Below, one piece after another: positions 36,701 to 51,700 of a stretch of 64,000 nucleotides of DNA; position 1 is the stretch's first letter, and every line of letters starts with the position of its first letter. The stretch is from Synchiropus splendidus. Lineage: Eukaryota; Chordata; Actinopteri; Syngnathiformes; Callionymidae. The translations under genes and the position numbers were made by a program. The stretch lies in contig NC_071336.1 in assembly GCF_027744825.2 (NCBI RefSeq), forward strand, positions 23,458,501 through 23,522,500, given 5' to 3'. Below the pieces are notes generated by a model. That model saw nothing but the letters and a program-made list of their open reading frames with translations, was not told the origin of the DNA and did no database searches.

Positions 36701-39700
36701 AATCAATTGCATCGCATGTGTATTTTGTCAGTTGTGGGTATAAAATTCAAGTGCAGATTGGTAGAGAAGAGACACGACGTGTTGAAGGATTTCACTTGTT
36801 AGCATTCCCCCGGCTTTCCTTTCCTTGCCCTTGATTTGGCTAAACAAAGGAGGGGGCTATCGTGCACACACACGCTGACGTGCAGACCTATATATCAACA
36901 TTTGTAACAGTTCAGTCCATCTCCGCCTGGAGTCAAATAAAGGCTGGGAAATCTATGTCTGCTCCTGATGAAAGAGGCCAGAAAATATGTGTCCCTCTTC
37001 TTTGTCCTGCAAATCTTAACCTGACATCCAGTAGTAAGAAATAAGTCAAGTGCTTAGCCAGCAGTCCGTTGTGCTGCAATTGACCCTGATAAATGATGGG
37101 GTTCAACTTGAAAAGGATGAAAACGTTGCCAGCTACTGCTGGGTTTTGAGCTGAAGTTCGATGTTATATGTATGTATGTATATTTTTAATGCTTATGTTT
37201 TTTTTTTTTCTTCGCAGGTATCATTATCCTATTCCTAAGATCTTTTTTGTCCAGCTCTCTGTTGGAAGTCATGAGTTTATTGGAGAGGGACGCACGCGCC
37301 AAGCAGCCAGACACAATGCAGCCATGAAGGCTCTGCAAGCCCTCCGCAATGAACCCATCCCTGAGCGGCCGCCACAGGTACGTAAAAAACATTTAATATG
37401 GACACGATGACTGTTTGGGGCTTAGAAGGGAGTACATTTGTCTAAAAAAAAACAAAAACATTTGTCTCTGTCCATTCAGTCAAAAGCTCCCAAGCTTTTC
37501 AGGGAATAATAACAATAATAATAATAATAAAATTTATAAAAATACAATGTCAAATAAATTAGCGTCTTTGTGGAAGTTTGCACTCTGCCTGTACTTTTCT
37601 AGTTCATTTTTGTATTCAGTGGAGACTCCTTCTGATTTTCCCTGGGTCACATTCAAATTTCTGTTGGATCTGTAGTACTAGCTTAATTGGGTTTGACAGA
37701 ACATACATTCCTGTCTTTTAAAATACCACTGGTTTAGGTTCTGCCAGATGACACAAAAGATTCAGGCTCCACCTGATGACGCTTTTTTTTTTCAGTCAAA
37801 GTCACGAATAGAGACGTCGTAAAACTTCAAAGAGTCATTGAAATGTTTGTCCATTTGAATTTCTGTTTTCAAAATACCAACAAGCTCTCGTTGTGTCAGT
37901 TACCTTTTGGTTTTGTCCACAATAAGTGAGCACTGAGAATACGTTGGTGTGATTTGACAGCACAAAATTGCAAGCTTGAAGGCATTTGCTTCTTTTTTTT
38001 TTCTATTCGCTGCATCATTGCTACTTACAAGAGCTTTCTTGCAAGAATATGAATCCTTGTCTCATCCTATCTTATCGTGTGCCAGCTGGGTTGTTTTAAT
38101 AGGCGTAGACTGAATTGATTTGACTGTGAAGAGTGAAGTTTTGAAGAATTTGACAAGCAGTTTTTTTCCTTTTCATTTTCAGAATTAAAAAGAAAAAAGG
38201 AAATGCTGTATCCATGTCTTTTCATGAAAATTAATTCTTGCCGCTTCAATGTTGCCCGGAGTAATTAGGAGTTCAGAGTCTTGCACAACACAGCATGACC
38301 CTGCAGACATAAGAAATCAAAACTCTCCAATGCCGGCCAACTATTCGACTTGCTTCATCATGTGGCCTCCACACCACTCTTGTCATTTTTTTTTTTATAT
38401 GCAAGAATATTTAGTATTGGTTACCTAGCGTGTTACCTAACCACCTCGGAAGACTTCACTTTTAATCAGCCCCCCTTTTTTAAAAGCCTCAGAGCTGGAG
38501 CAGCTTTTCGTAGTGATACTCTGCTTAGACAGTATTTCAGTTTTAATAAGGCGAATGCCTGGTCTGCTATCATTGGAAGGAATCTAAATCCTTGCAGGTT
38601 TAATTATTCTAATGTAAAACTTAAGCCCTGCTATCTTTCTGGTTTTAGTTTGTTCCAGTCAGGGATTTTCTTAATGCCACTGTACCTCTCCATAGTTACC
38701 CCTCAGGCATCGCGCCTAACTGTTGCTATCATCTCCCACCGGAAATCAAATTACCCCATATCCTTAGTGCCTGGCTTCAGCAGTGGTTATTCAAAACGCT
38801 TTGGCTCCTCTCAGTTGCCTGACTCGCTTTCTTGCGGCGTCTTCTTCCATAAATGAGGTCTTTGTTTGCTGATTCTTCTGTGTCTTGCTTTACAAATTAC
38901 AGCACATTGTGTCTCCACTTCTGTCATTCTGTCTCCTCACAAGTGTGTGCACCTACATGCAGAAAAAAAGTGTCCATTTTCAACAAGTTGTCAAGACTTT
39001 GTTTTTTGCTGATGGCAGTAATGTAAATTAAGGTTTGCGTGTACAAGGAATTGAGTTAAACAAAGGTACAGGCCACCAATAAGTAGTGACAATAATCTAA
39101 AGTGAATTTCTTCGCGATTTTTGTGTTGTGTTGTGATCAGTTGTTGCCTGTTAATGCAGTTTTTAGCTACACATGCTAACCATACTGCCGACAAAGACTT
39201 GGTAACAAACGCTATATACTGACGCATCTTGTTCATGCATACAGCTTTCACAATGTATTCACACATCTATTTAAATATGAACACAAGAATTTTAAATCTG
39301 GGACAATTTAAAGCAAATAGATCCTTAGGTTTCTGTGCCTATTCTTTGTCTTCAATATATGCTTTTACATATGCATATTTTTTTGTCTAATGAGCACAAT
39401 CTGCATGAGGAGGATTTGTCCATAATTTTCATACATTCCATGCATCAGTTTTTTTCTGTACTTCGCTATGAAAAGGTCTTGTCACCCAAGGTATTTTTTA
39501 AGAATTAGCATACGCCTCGATTCATCACTGTCACAGCAGGGTTAAAGTGCTTCGTCATTTTCTCATAGGTGTGCCAAAGCATTCACAAATGGTCCATCTT
39601 GTGCATTATTCATACCATTTCACTTCTATGAATTTGTTGGATCAAAGCAGTGAATAGAAAGGCTTGAATGTGCCTTGCTGGATCAGCCCCTCTGCCATCT

Positions 39701-42700
39701 TTTATTTTGTTTTTCTTTATTCAACCCAATTAATGGGAAAAATAACTTGCACACCAACATGAAACAATCTAATATCTGAAGTTGAACATTTCACTTCTTG
39801 GCAATCATGGAATACCCTGCTGAGTACCCAGCTAGACCTGATCTAGAGAAGATAAGGTAAATGCTAAGAAAACCCAAGTTTACCCTACGCAGTACTTCCT
39901 CTCGGCACACTACTCTCAACACAGTATTAAGCAGTGCATGAAAGAATCTAAATGGAATGGGTTAGTATTACGAGTGACAGGCAATACTTAACTCTCTTGC
40001 CAAAATTCTTCTTTGAGACCAGATGGTCACCAAAGTTAGACAATCAAAAGTGGATGTCTGTTATTTTCTTCAAAGAAATCCAGATGTTACTTCATAAATT
40101 GGTGCATATTATATTCATTGATGAATTTGTGGTTGTTTTGTCACGTTGTGGTGTGATCTTGGTTCCAATTTGGGATTCTTCCCACATCAAAAGACCTGAG
40201 TATTGTTTTTGTTCATGTGATCCTTAAAGGATTGGCATATCTTTCCTGGAATGGTGTTCAACTGGTTTCATAAGCATTGTTCAGTAATATAGCAAATATT
40301 GGTTGATGACTGGCTTACACAATAACCATGCACATTTATTCACATAACCTACTTTTTTTTAACTGTGCTCTCTATTCTGGCAGAGCCCTGAGGAAAATGA
40401 AGAAACGGAAGACGGTGCTGATGCAAGCAAATCGGAGATCAGTCTTGTCTATGAAATCGCCCTGAAGAGGAACCTGTCTGTTAACTTTGAGGTGAGTGAA
40501 ACCTGGTTATTTTGGAAGCAAAATAAGTTTGGTCAATGTAAATCATGGGTTTCTGAAGCAGACATCTAATGCTGACGGTTTTAGGAGACAGTTTCACTTC
40601 ATGTGATTTTGATTTCAGTTTAATAATTTGGCAACTAATCATCAAAGGCTTTCCTACATTCAGCTTGTGGGATAGTTGGGCATTGTGTTTGAATGCTAAC
40701 TTGTGCCAACCCAACAGGTTGTGCACCAACTCTTCCAAGCATTGTGTGCTATGTTTTGTTTTATTTTACCAGATTTTTATTTCATAGTGTGGCAAACACT
40801 TACTTTAATGTATGATTTCTTTCACATTCATTTATTCAAATGTACATGAAACAAATTCTCCTCATCCAAAGGCAATAGATACAGCAGTGGAACTCAAACG
40901 CCCGTGTTTTCTTGTTCTCCATAATGGTGTTGTGTTGATCCTGGCAATTCCTTTGTGCCTCGAGATGAGTTGAAGCTGTTGATAATAAAATGTCCAGCAG
41001 CTGTATCAAGAATCAAGTGACTTCATTTGAAAACATTACACAGAAAAATGAAAGCAGCTGTTGTTCCCAGATCTCAGCTTAGCACATTTCCTGCAGTGCT
41101 ACTTGTTCATGTGTAAAATGTTTACAAACCCTTTGAAACGACCAACAAATAAAAGCAATTTTTACTTCATGACATGAAATCTGCTTCAGAAATAAAATCC
41201 CATGCATGGTGCAGTAAATACCACATTGTAATGATGCACCTCTCGTGGACAAGGTGTTACGAGTGCGATGAGCAATATGACGTCACAATGTGACAGACAG
41301 CTGTCAAGTCTGGCTGTAGCGCAGCTACAAACCCGCCCACCTCCTAATTTGTGCAAGCCACATAAAGGAGGGTTCAAATGTGTCATCTGCATTGGATCGG
41401 ATTTGCAATCCATGTATGGTTTAGTAAGTTAGTTTCACATTGTTGTCTTCTTCATTAACTGCACCCTTTATTGATTTTCATGTCAAGATTCCTGATAAAA
41501 TGAACCTCAGCAAGGCCTTTGGTGAACTGCTGCTTGGTGGTGATTAAGCGCTTTGTAATTTCAACATCATTTACTTGACCAATACCCTGATGAGTGCCAA
41601 AGACAATGGGAGCTGTCTTTCCTCTGTGCACACGCCTTTCCTTGAAATGATTCTTTCCTGTGACATTATCTTGTAAAATCGTGTCCAGTGTGTTCGGATG
41701 TGGGCTGGTGAAGAAAGGTGGATGATGTCGGAAATCAGGTCCCAGGGAGCACTTATGACTGTTAGCATGACAAAGTTACACAGAGTTTGTCTTCCGTTTC
41801 CTTCCTAGCACTTCATTGCTCATCAGACCGTGCATGGCTGTTTTTCTTAGAACTACTGTTATTAATATCTGCGTACTAAATTTGGCTTGGCATGATTTTT
41901 AGACAGTCATGTTTTCCATGTCACCGGTAATGCTATTTCGAAGATTGGTGTTACAGGTTTTACTGCATTTCTCCAGGCTGCTTTTTCACACTTTCCCATT
42001 AGAAACTTTCTTTGTTATGGTTTTCAGATCCTTCTTATAGATTACAAGATCTTTGCACCATTCAATCCTGAGTTGGAACGCCATCTTTAGCTAAACACAG
42101 CAACGGTCGAATATGAAGAGATTTGATCAGCATATATGGCATTAAAAGGATAACAAAGACTAGAGCTGTGCCGTTTGTGAGATGGGCCAAATTATATTCG
42201 GTTGCTCAATGCAAAAATGTATTGACAGATTCCTGCTAAGACACAAGCTTAGCACACAAACAGGAAACATGTCTTCATAAAACACAGTAAAAAAAAAAGA
42301 ATCCCTAAAATAAATCATATTATGTATGTTCATTTGAGATTAAGGTTGCTAGATACAATCCTAGTTTTGCTTTTGAGAAGACCCTGCCACTAATTTTCTT
42401 GCACATAGCTAAAATCATCTCATTCTTACACAAAGAGGATCCATCAGACTCTGCGAGTCGGTGTCTTCCTTTCCCATCACTCGGAAATGTTGCGGGTCAT
42501 TAGCAGCCTCAAAGCCAGTTGTCTCATTTAATCCCCCGTCAGGCAGTATCAAGCAGATGTCAGCATCAAAGAGGAACCAATCTATAAATCTCATCTTGTG
42601 TGTTGGATTAGAGGCTCCTTTGCTGTGGCGGACACAGGAGTAGTATGGCCTGGGCCAAGAACCACCCATCTTACAAGAAGTGGATTCCCTCCGGGCTTGT

Positions 42701-45700
42701 CCATCCACTGCACTTCACAAAAGAACCTTTCTCTTATCCAGACCTTACTATTGTAATGTCCCGCTCCCAGAGCGTCCTCTTCCAGATTACCTGAGGTCTT
42801 GAATGCTTGTGTCCCTAGACTGCTCTGGGTATTAATGTCTGGATTAGAAGCCAACTAGACCGCCTGCCATGTAAAAGGAAAAAAAAAAAAAACAAGAGAT
42901 GGAGATAAGATACAAGAAAAAAGCGTTTCCTACATAAAACCTGATCCTTGTCACTGGGTGGGAGACGGGTGTGTGGCTGTTTGTGTGTTCGTGCGTGTGT
43001 GTGTACATGTGTTTGTGTAACGAAGTGTTGAAATCCCATCCCTGTGGCACAGATTTTGTGTTGTCTGCCAAGACACTCTACTTCTCCTGTGCCGCCATCC
43101 AGGGCAGAGTGTCTGATGTGCTCATCAACCTTCCAGTCTTATTCAAGTGCTGTAGTTCTTACAATTAAAAATACCATCTCGCCAATACCGTGTTCTTTGT
43201 CATTGTCTTTGTTTTTCTTCTTTCATGTTGCCATCTTTTTCTCCTCCTCCTCCAGCTCTTACATTTTTGTCATATTTCTTCTGCTACTTCTTTCTCTACT
43301 TGATATACTAGTTCATCTTCTCCTTTGTCTTTGTCATTTATCTTTGTCTTAGTCTTCGTGTTCATTGTGTTCTCCTACTTTTTCTTTTTTTGTCTTTGCT
43401 CTTTGTCATCTTTCCCTCTTCTTCTTCATCTACTTGTTTGTGTTCTTGGTTATCTGCACTGTCTTCATCTTCTTTCTCTGCTGCATTGTCTATAGTCTTA
43501 ATTATTTTAGTATTCTCCATTTTTCTTTCATCTCTGCTTTGTCTACTTTTCTTTTTGTTCATCGTTTCCCTCTTCATCTTTGTCTACTAATTCTTGTTGC
43601 TCTGTTTGAAATAACTGAAGAAAGCAGAGTTGGACACTCTACTGTGTTATACTGTTCCAGGTGTGTCAGTAGAAACTTAAAAATATAAATGATTACCAGT
43701 TGCTTAAAAAGACATGTTGTATGACATAAGTCTCCAGGACAGAAAGGGGAAGCTTAAAGTTATACTACCTCTTCACACGGAGTGTTGTAATGCTCAAGAA
43801 GTTGCCGTGTTCTATTTCCAGTTTACTGCGATGAGTGAGACCAGGACATCCCCTGGTGGAATTTTGGCACTCAAATTTGGATAGCTTGTGCTCCAAGACT
43901 CCCCTAAAGCACACATGCTTTCATACTGTACTCATTGTAGGGAATGCTGATGGATAAGCTCTAATTCCACTAACACTGGGTCAGTCATGTTTGTTTACAC
44001 AGGTTACAGCGTGATAAAGTATGAGCTCTTGAATGCCATTTAAATGTGTCTCTTTATTATCTAACTCTACTGGATTCAAGCAAGTGCTCTTGTCTTCATA
44101 AATAATCCTATCATCCCACTGGTAAATATTGTGTTTTCGGTCATGTTGTTTAACTGCCATTAAATGGCAAGTAACCATTTGTATTATGATCATTATGTCT
44201 TATGATTCGCCAAGCATGCAAGATGGATTGTGGAGTTTATTCTTGCATTTGAGTGTGTAATTTATTACAGTAATGCTAGTAGGAGCAAGACAGCAGCTTT
44301 TCTTTCAGAAATGCGTGTTTCAGGGAGACTTACCACTTTGTGGCGACTGAAACAAAAGCACCTGTTTTTGCTTGGCTCACCTGAAATTGGGCTCTGATGT
44401 GGGACGGGTGTAAGTGATGTGAATGGTATGAGTTTCGAGAGAATCCACTTTTCAGCTGGCAGATGAAGTTGTGAGTAAAATCACTTATTGTAAAGACTAG
44501 TCATGTGGGAAACGGAATACTCATTCGTGTTTGTATTTTTTTTTTCACATGTATGGGAGCGCCCCACCTGCTGCACACACACTCATGCACACACTCAGAA
44601 ATTGTGCTTGACTTCACAGGAAGTCATTGTGATTGCAGAAGCATGACCTAACACCAGCCGGTGTTTGTTTAAAATCTCCCAGGTGACCGAAGTCTAGAGG
44701 AAGGAAACTTAGCCTTTATCGCTTGAGACCGTCATGTTACTCTTCAAATGTGCCTCTCACGTCACTGTGTGTGTGATTTGTATATGTATATAGTACACGT
44801 GGGTGGGTAGCTGCCTGACCATCGAAAGCAGATGTTTTAGACCACCTGCTGAAGACATCTTGTAGATTACGCAGCACACAGTGCCTCACATGCATATCAT
44901 GTGCTGTAGACATCAACACCCACTTTCACCTGCCACCACAGTGTACATAGCATGGTAAACCTGGTTCACATGGAATGATTTATTCGTCCTTTAACACCGA
45001 AACCTGTTCTGGATTAACCATAGATGATTTCATTTGCATCACACTTTTATTTGTTCCTGTGTAATGCTTCTAGGTGTTAAAAGAGAGTGGGCCGCCTCAT
45101 ATGAAAAGCTTCCTCACCCGAGTCACCGTAGGAGAATTTTCTGCAGAAGGGGAGGGCAACAGTAAAAAGCTGTCGAAGAAGCGTGCTGCCTTGTCCGTCC
45201 TGCAAGACTTGAAGAAGCTGCCATTCATTCCTGCTGTGGACAAGCCCAAGACACACTATAAGAAACGCACCAAGACCATCCTTAAGGTATTTTCAATGCA
45301 CTGGAACTGTGGTCACCAACATTTTTTAACTAGGATGTTTCTAGCATTTCAAGATCTACCAGTTCACTTTGTCATCAATGATGTATTTGCAACGCACACA
45401 CCAAACTGGTAAAGCCACATATAATAGGAATAATAGAAACAATACAAATAAACTGTATAATATTAAGTGAGATGATGAAATATGACAACAAATACATTTG
45501 TAGCAACAATGGTGGCTGACCTTCACTGAAGTGAGAGAGGTGGGCCGCGAGATGCTGAACAGAACTGGCCCTCTCAGTGCACTCCTGGTTGAAATTGAAG
45601 ACAATAAACATATTATTGCTAGGGATGCGTACAGCTTTTTTGTGACCTAGAACAGGGTGTCGAACTCGAGCACAAACTGGGTCAAAACTTTGGAAGCAGC

Positions 45701-48700
45701 CACAGTAGTGGTACAATGTAAATCTCTGTTTTTAATTACTTTTGGATGAAACAGTCTTTGACTCAATAAACATTATTTGTAACTTTAAAACTTTACCTTT
45801 CATCTATCTTTGACTGCATCATTTAATTTAGTTTTGAGGAATTTATTGACCAATCTTCAACAGTCAAAGTCTTGTCTTACTTCATGAGACCTTCATTTTC
45901 AGATTTTGTTACATTTACATTTTGGGATTGTATATATTTGATGCATCATCATTATCCATTGTTAAAGATGGAGAATTGTATTTTGAAGTTAAAATGTTCA
46001 CATTACTGTGCAGCCTCCCTGTCAAAAACACCCCTGAATGGAGAGAACCCTGACTATACTATGCTATACTGTACTATAGATTACGGAAGCCTTTTTAGCT
46101 ACATTGATATTTTGTTTGATAGTGCTAATTTATTTGCTCCTCAGACTGGGCCAGACTATGGTCAGGGCATGAACCCCATCAGCCGACTGGCCCAGATCCA
46201 GCAGGCCAAAAAAGAAAAGGAACCTGAGTACCTGCTGCTTTCAGAGCGAGGTTTGCCACGACGAAGGGAATTCATCATGCAGGTAAAACAGTACAGGCTT
46301 TTCTAAGTTCTTGTGTAACTGTGTACTTTGTTTACCCTACTTTAAGTCTTGACAAAAAGCAATTCGTGTGAGGACCATATGACATTGTTGGGACATTTGG
46401 CTGGTCCCCGTGTGGTTAAGCCTCAATTTGAGAATGAAGACATTAAAATAACTGGGTCATTATACTTGGGTCTAAATTTGGTTAAGACTTGGTTAAGGTT
46501 AGCTATGTGTTTAGGATATTTGGATTTAGAATGAGAGGCGGGAGAAAGCATCATGGGGATGAGAATGTGTGTGTATTGATGTATCTGTATAACCAAGTGC
46601 TTGCATGTCTTTATATAACGGGACTATTTACTTAAGAAGGGTGTTTTTGAGTCTAATCTTTATTTAGCTTGAAATATTTCCACCCTCCATTGTTCAAATG
46701 GGATATTATTCATCCTTTGTCCCAACATTGTAGTCCCATTGTAGGAAAGTGATTTTTCCTTTAGTTTGGTTCCAGCAATATAAATACAAAGACACATTGA
46801 GCCTTGACGCCCTCATACTCAGATATACATTTATATTTATTCTATTACATTGCTGATATTAACCTTAAGAAATTATGGGTGTCAAATTATCGTGTTAATG
46901 GCGGTTATTAATTGCAGACATAATTGGCCCTTTTTCCATCAAGCTTTGTCATCATCAATGGTTATGTCCTCTGTTGTTATTTCTGCACTTTGCTTTTGTG
47001 CTTTTCTGCTTTATCATACTTTTTCATTTATTTAATCATTTGAAACAACAAGCAACTGGATCAGTTCACTGTTCAGTATTGTTGTTGCTCAGAAATCTGC
47101 TCTTATTGTTTTATTATGTGTGAACACTTTAGACAGGCCTCTCATTTGATTTATTTTGCATTGAAGAACAAAGCAATATTCCCCCTGGCACACATAACTA
47201 GAGGTATGTGTTCATGTTTGGAACTCCACCTGCTCATGTTTAAAAAAAAAATATATATATATATATATATTTATAACTTTTAAAAGCTTTTTTGTGATAC
47301 TGTATGTCACAATAATATGAATTGAACTGAAAATGCCACAAGTTGAAGTGTTTTCTCATCAATAGTAATTGAGTTTAAATAAGATTTTTATTAGCTTAAC
47401 TAATTATTTATTAGTTAGTTAATCACAGTTTTAAAATTGCCAGACAGTGCTATTAAAAACATGATTGATCGCAGTGCACATTTGGACAGCAGGTTGCGAC
47501 CTGTTATTCTGTATCTCACTCACTTGCTGTGTGAAGAAAAAGCCCTGATGCTCTGTGATAGTGACAAGTAGTGCAAAAGGTTTGTGGATTCAGATGGTAT
47601 TTGAGGAGGCCACCAAACTTAAATCATCTAGTCATTCTCCCACTTTCATCATTTCTTGAAAATTTGAATGAAATCCGTTCATTCAACAGTGAGATAAGCG
47701 CTGACAATCATATGACCTCCTTGGTGCAGTTGATATTTTTGTGTTTTTCTGACAACTATGTCTTTGTCTTGTCCCACATAATCCTCCTCTTTCAAAACTT
47801 GAACTCTCTCTGCATCCAGGAGTAATTCGGCCTTACCTTTTCCGCGCACCCCTTTGATACACACATCCGTCTCTGAAAATGCATGTCTGTTCCCTTTTGT
47901 GCTGTCCGCTCGCTCTTCTAAAATTTCCACATTGTTTCTCTTTTGTGAGCAAGAGGGCTGAGATGAGTCTCTGTTGGCCTTTCCTTTGTCAGAACTCATC
48001 ACCGGGTACAATAAATGTTCCGTCCTGTCTCACTAATCCTCTGCGTCTGTAAAATTGAAATATTAGATCCATTGTGATTGTTGAAGCTCATGTTTTGCAT
48101 CCATCTTGCATGTCTAAATACACACTTGATTTGCATGTTCGAGTACAATGACAACTTTGGCTCGCGGATGTTCGTGCTGCATAATTGTCTCTTTCGATGA
48201 CAGAACAAATTCAGAAATGACTGCTCGTAAGTGCTTACTTTTATAAGTGTATTCCTGTTATCCTTGCCCAGTGAGTGGTGAGAGTGACAGTGTTGAAAGC
48301 AATAGAACGACTGTTTGGATCACATGTGGGAGTATGTCTGCGATCAGAATTCTGAAAGCTGTCTTTTTCTTGAACATGTCCTTGTGTCTCTTTGTTCATT
48401 CAGGTAAAGGTGAATAATGAGGTAGCCACGGGAACAGGACCTAACAAGAAGGTGGCCAAGCGGAACGCTGCGGAGGCGATGCTGCTGCAACTGGGTTACA
48501 AGGCATCAACAGTCACTCACAGTCCCACTGAGGTACAAAGACACCGCCTGCTCTGTCCTCTGAAAGCCCTAAGAATGAGTGACCTTTAAATTAATGACTG
48601 CTGCATTCTCACTGGAGGCTGATGTTGCTTCTAGGTGCGCCTTGGGTTCTCTACCTTTCTGCTTTCCTGATTGTCATACGTCATTATTGTTCTGTCAACT

Positions 48701-51700
48701 GCTGCTTTTAAAAACACCTTCATATTGAAGACATTGTCATATTTTAATTATACTGCATTTTGATTTTGCAATTAAGTGCAAATAGAGATTAACAAGGCAG
48801 GAAAGTAAGACAGGCAGTGACACACAATTTGACCCATTTCTAATTTCAACCATTTCATGCATGACTTAATCTGGCCTACTTCAAATTTTTCAATGATGTT
48901 TTTATTGTTACTTTTGAAGAGTGTTCATTTGAAAGAAAATTTGGGGTTTCTTTTCTTCTTATGCTTTTTTTCCCCTCAAATCTCATAGTCTTTGTGTAGT
49001 TTTAGTTGACATAATAATCCCTGCATAGGAAGTCTCCTTTGTCTCCACTGCCCTTCATAACAACCAATGTTATTTTGAACCAACTGGTGTGTTCAGATGG
49101 GAATAAAATGGCTAGGAACCTGAGAAGTTGGGTCAAGCTCACAATCTATTCGTATTCGACTTTCTCATCTGCAAAATTCATCAGCCAATGCACACACTTG
49201 TTACGTGCCTGATGTATTCATCTTTACAATCTTCTTTGACTCCTCCTCATAAAAGTTGTTGCATGCTTGATTGTTGAATCACAGCAAGTACTTTCAGTAG
49301 GGCAACAAATGCTTTCAGAATATCAATGCGACTTGTCATTTTGCTTGTGTGTACTTGTCCAACTGAGTACCGGTCGTACTTTTTAAATATGTGATGAAAC
49401 GTAGGTTTCTTCTTTAACAAAGAGATCATTATTCTGAAGGCATAGCGGTTCTCATTTAAGCCATGGCAGGGCACCACAATCGTAACAGAAAACCCATCCT
49501 CCATCAGCCATGTTGCTTTTGACTTTTACATTTTTGTGTTGATACATGTGATGCATTAGAGTCTTACAAAATCTGTGTACTATGATGTATCCAACTGACT
49601 AAAAGCATTCAAGGTTGTTCTGCTGTTGAGGGTTCTAATAGAAATGACAACAATTTCAGCCTTGAAATGGACAATTTCTGAGGAAAAACACCGGACAAAC
49701 ACGTTAAATTTTGTCGACTTATGGTGCCATTCGGAATGGCATATAATTCAGTTGGATGTGGGCAGGACGAAAGTAGGAACATACTGTATCTTCCTTATTA
49801 GAATAAATTCCCCATGTTCCTTAGAAAACTGGCGGACGGTTTAATGACTCATTCACATGCACACTGAGATGGTCTATATAAGAGATCTGTCCTCTGGTAT
49901 TCTGACCACACTCGCAGAGCTCCAGGGATGATGCTGCCAGTCAATAGGTCCCTTTACTGCGGAAGGATTACATGGATACATCGATTTTCCTTCTTTCACG
50001 TTGTCTGGCTTCTCTGTGTAGAACTGCCGGGCATTTTTTTAAGAGTACTGATATCCAGGTGAAGCTCTGTACTCCTGTGCTTTCATCGTCAACTAGTTAC
50101 GTAATCTGTAGCTGACACTGTTGTGTTTTGCAAGCAATCATTGATGACCATCATTTTCTACCCTTCAATGATTTTCAAGCTCAAGTGAGCAGAGCTAGAT
50201 TGAGATGATGTTACATAACTGAGCTCACTGGAGAGCATTCATCATCCCCCCTGATGTCTCATTAGTTTGATATGTTCTTCTGCATATTTTCCGTGCAGGC
50301 AGATATAGTGTGCGACTCGATGATGACACAAAGCTCTTATCTGAAGGACTGTGGTTTGTAGAATTAATGAAGCCCAATGCTTGGATTTTTATGTTGTTGG
50401 AAATGGCAGTAGTGTATGTGGCTGTTCAGTTCCTTAATTTATTTTTTTATTTTTCATCTCTACATTTCAATATGTTGAAAAAAATTGTAGAAATTTATGG
50501 AACCATTGAGAGTGCACATCCAACCACTTCACGTTTACTGTCAAGATGGGTGAAGAGTCATATTTCCCAACTTGATTCAATTCAAATTTCATTTGGTTTC
50601 GGATATTTCTGTCACAATAAGGTCGGAGGCTTTCTTGGAGAATTGATGTACAAGAACCTTCCAGCTTGGTTGCCTTCTGGTTCAAACTGCTGTGTGCTGT
50701 GGAAAAGGCATTTTAAATAAATGATTCTGGATGAATCAGTATTAGGCCATGCATAGGAAATTATTCAGATTCAGACGAGTTGATGTTGAATTAGTGCAGT
50801 GGGGAAGCCATGTGATCTGTACTCACTTCAGCAGCTCCAGTGAATATGGACTCGTAGAATCTGACAAAAACACGCTTCTTCATTAAGCAGTTTAAAAAAA
50901 AATAACTATGCTCCATGAAGTCCACAATTGACTCACATGAACGCACTTCCTGATGTCAAGCAGCTTCCTGTCACGAACCAAACAGATGTAGTCCACACTT
51001 ATTGTTGTTGTTAAAGGACCTGAGACTACTCCTGAATACGCCGTGTCAGAGAGGACTGAAATAGTCCAAGTCATTATTATTTATTTCTACTTTTTTTTTA
51101 CAGTTCTTTTTAGGTTGATTTAGCTCCATTTTAGATCATTCATGCCTTGTATTTATTAGTGATAATTCGCAACTCAGTAGGTTTTAACTTACTAACATTT
51201 TGTAGATTTTGTGATACAATTTATTTATTAATATGACAGTACAATAACTTGAACCTTGTATTATCTCATATCCTTTTAAGACTTTAAATATTTTAAACAT
51301 TTGAATCTCAGAATTGAACAACTATTATCATTATGTTAACACTGTAGATAAATCTTAAACCATGGGTTAACGTTCGTGGTCTCCTTCAAAACCCAACCTT
51401 ACTTACGTGGGTAGGAACCAGTTCTCAGAGAACTTAATACATTTTCAAACAACACATATGAATATTTTACTTACATTGGGTGCCACATTGCATGAAAATG
51501 AAAATCACAAATATACCAAAATATTTTTTCATTAAAAAAAAAAATCAGTTTTTCGTTTTATGCAGCATCATTTTTGGAAATGTTTGTGTACTTGTTTGTT
51601 GTATTTGGTTTAATTTATTGTTGGCAACATGTTTGTTTATGTTGATTTTCCAACTGTCAATAACACTGTGGGTGATCTTCCATCAACACGACAAGCTACT

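Larger units (their letters stand above)
26080..37217 (+). other. stau2 large intron (11.1 kb) splitting dsRBD2
   Basis: The largest gap in the window. It contains a hAT-like MITE (about 29990-30314), a T20 run (31810-31829) and a TA-flanked MITE (35682-36283). Long stretches (27400-28300, 32800-33200) are plain, non-repetitive sequence where conserved elements could sit, but I cannot show conservation. No internal gene was recognised; ORFs up to 161 codons have no family resemblance. Confidence 0.8.

Noticed and set aside
43362..43577. Lys/Glu-rich minus-strand ORF
   Set aside because: An artefact of the pyrimidine-rich repeat read on the purine strand.
45872..46144. Upstream part of the 144-codon ORF containing a dsRBD4 exon
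   Set aside because: Intronic. The acceptor CTCAG at 46144 and the split from the previous exon at 45286 restore the known protein sequence.
50310..50720. 136-codon + strand ORF between STAU2 exons
   Set aside because: Low-complexity Phe/Leu-rich translation with no family resemblance. It does not fit the phase-0 junction between exons at 48532 and 52256.
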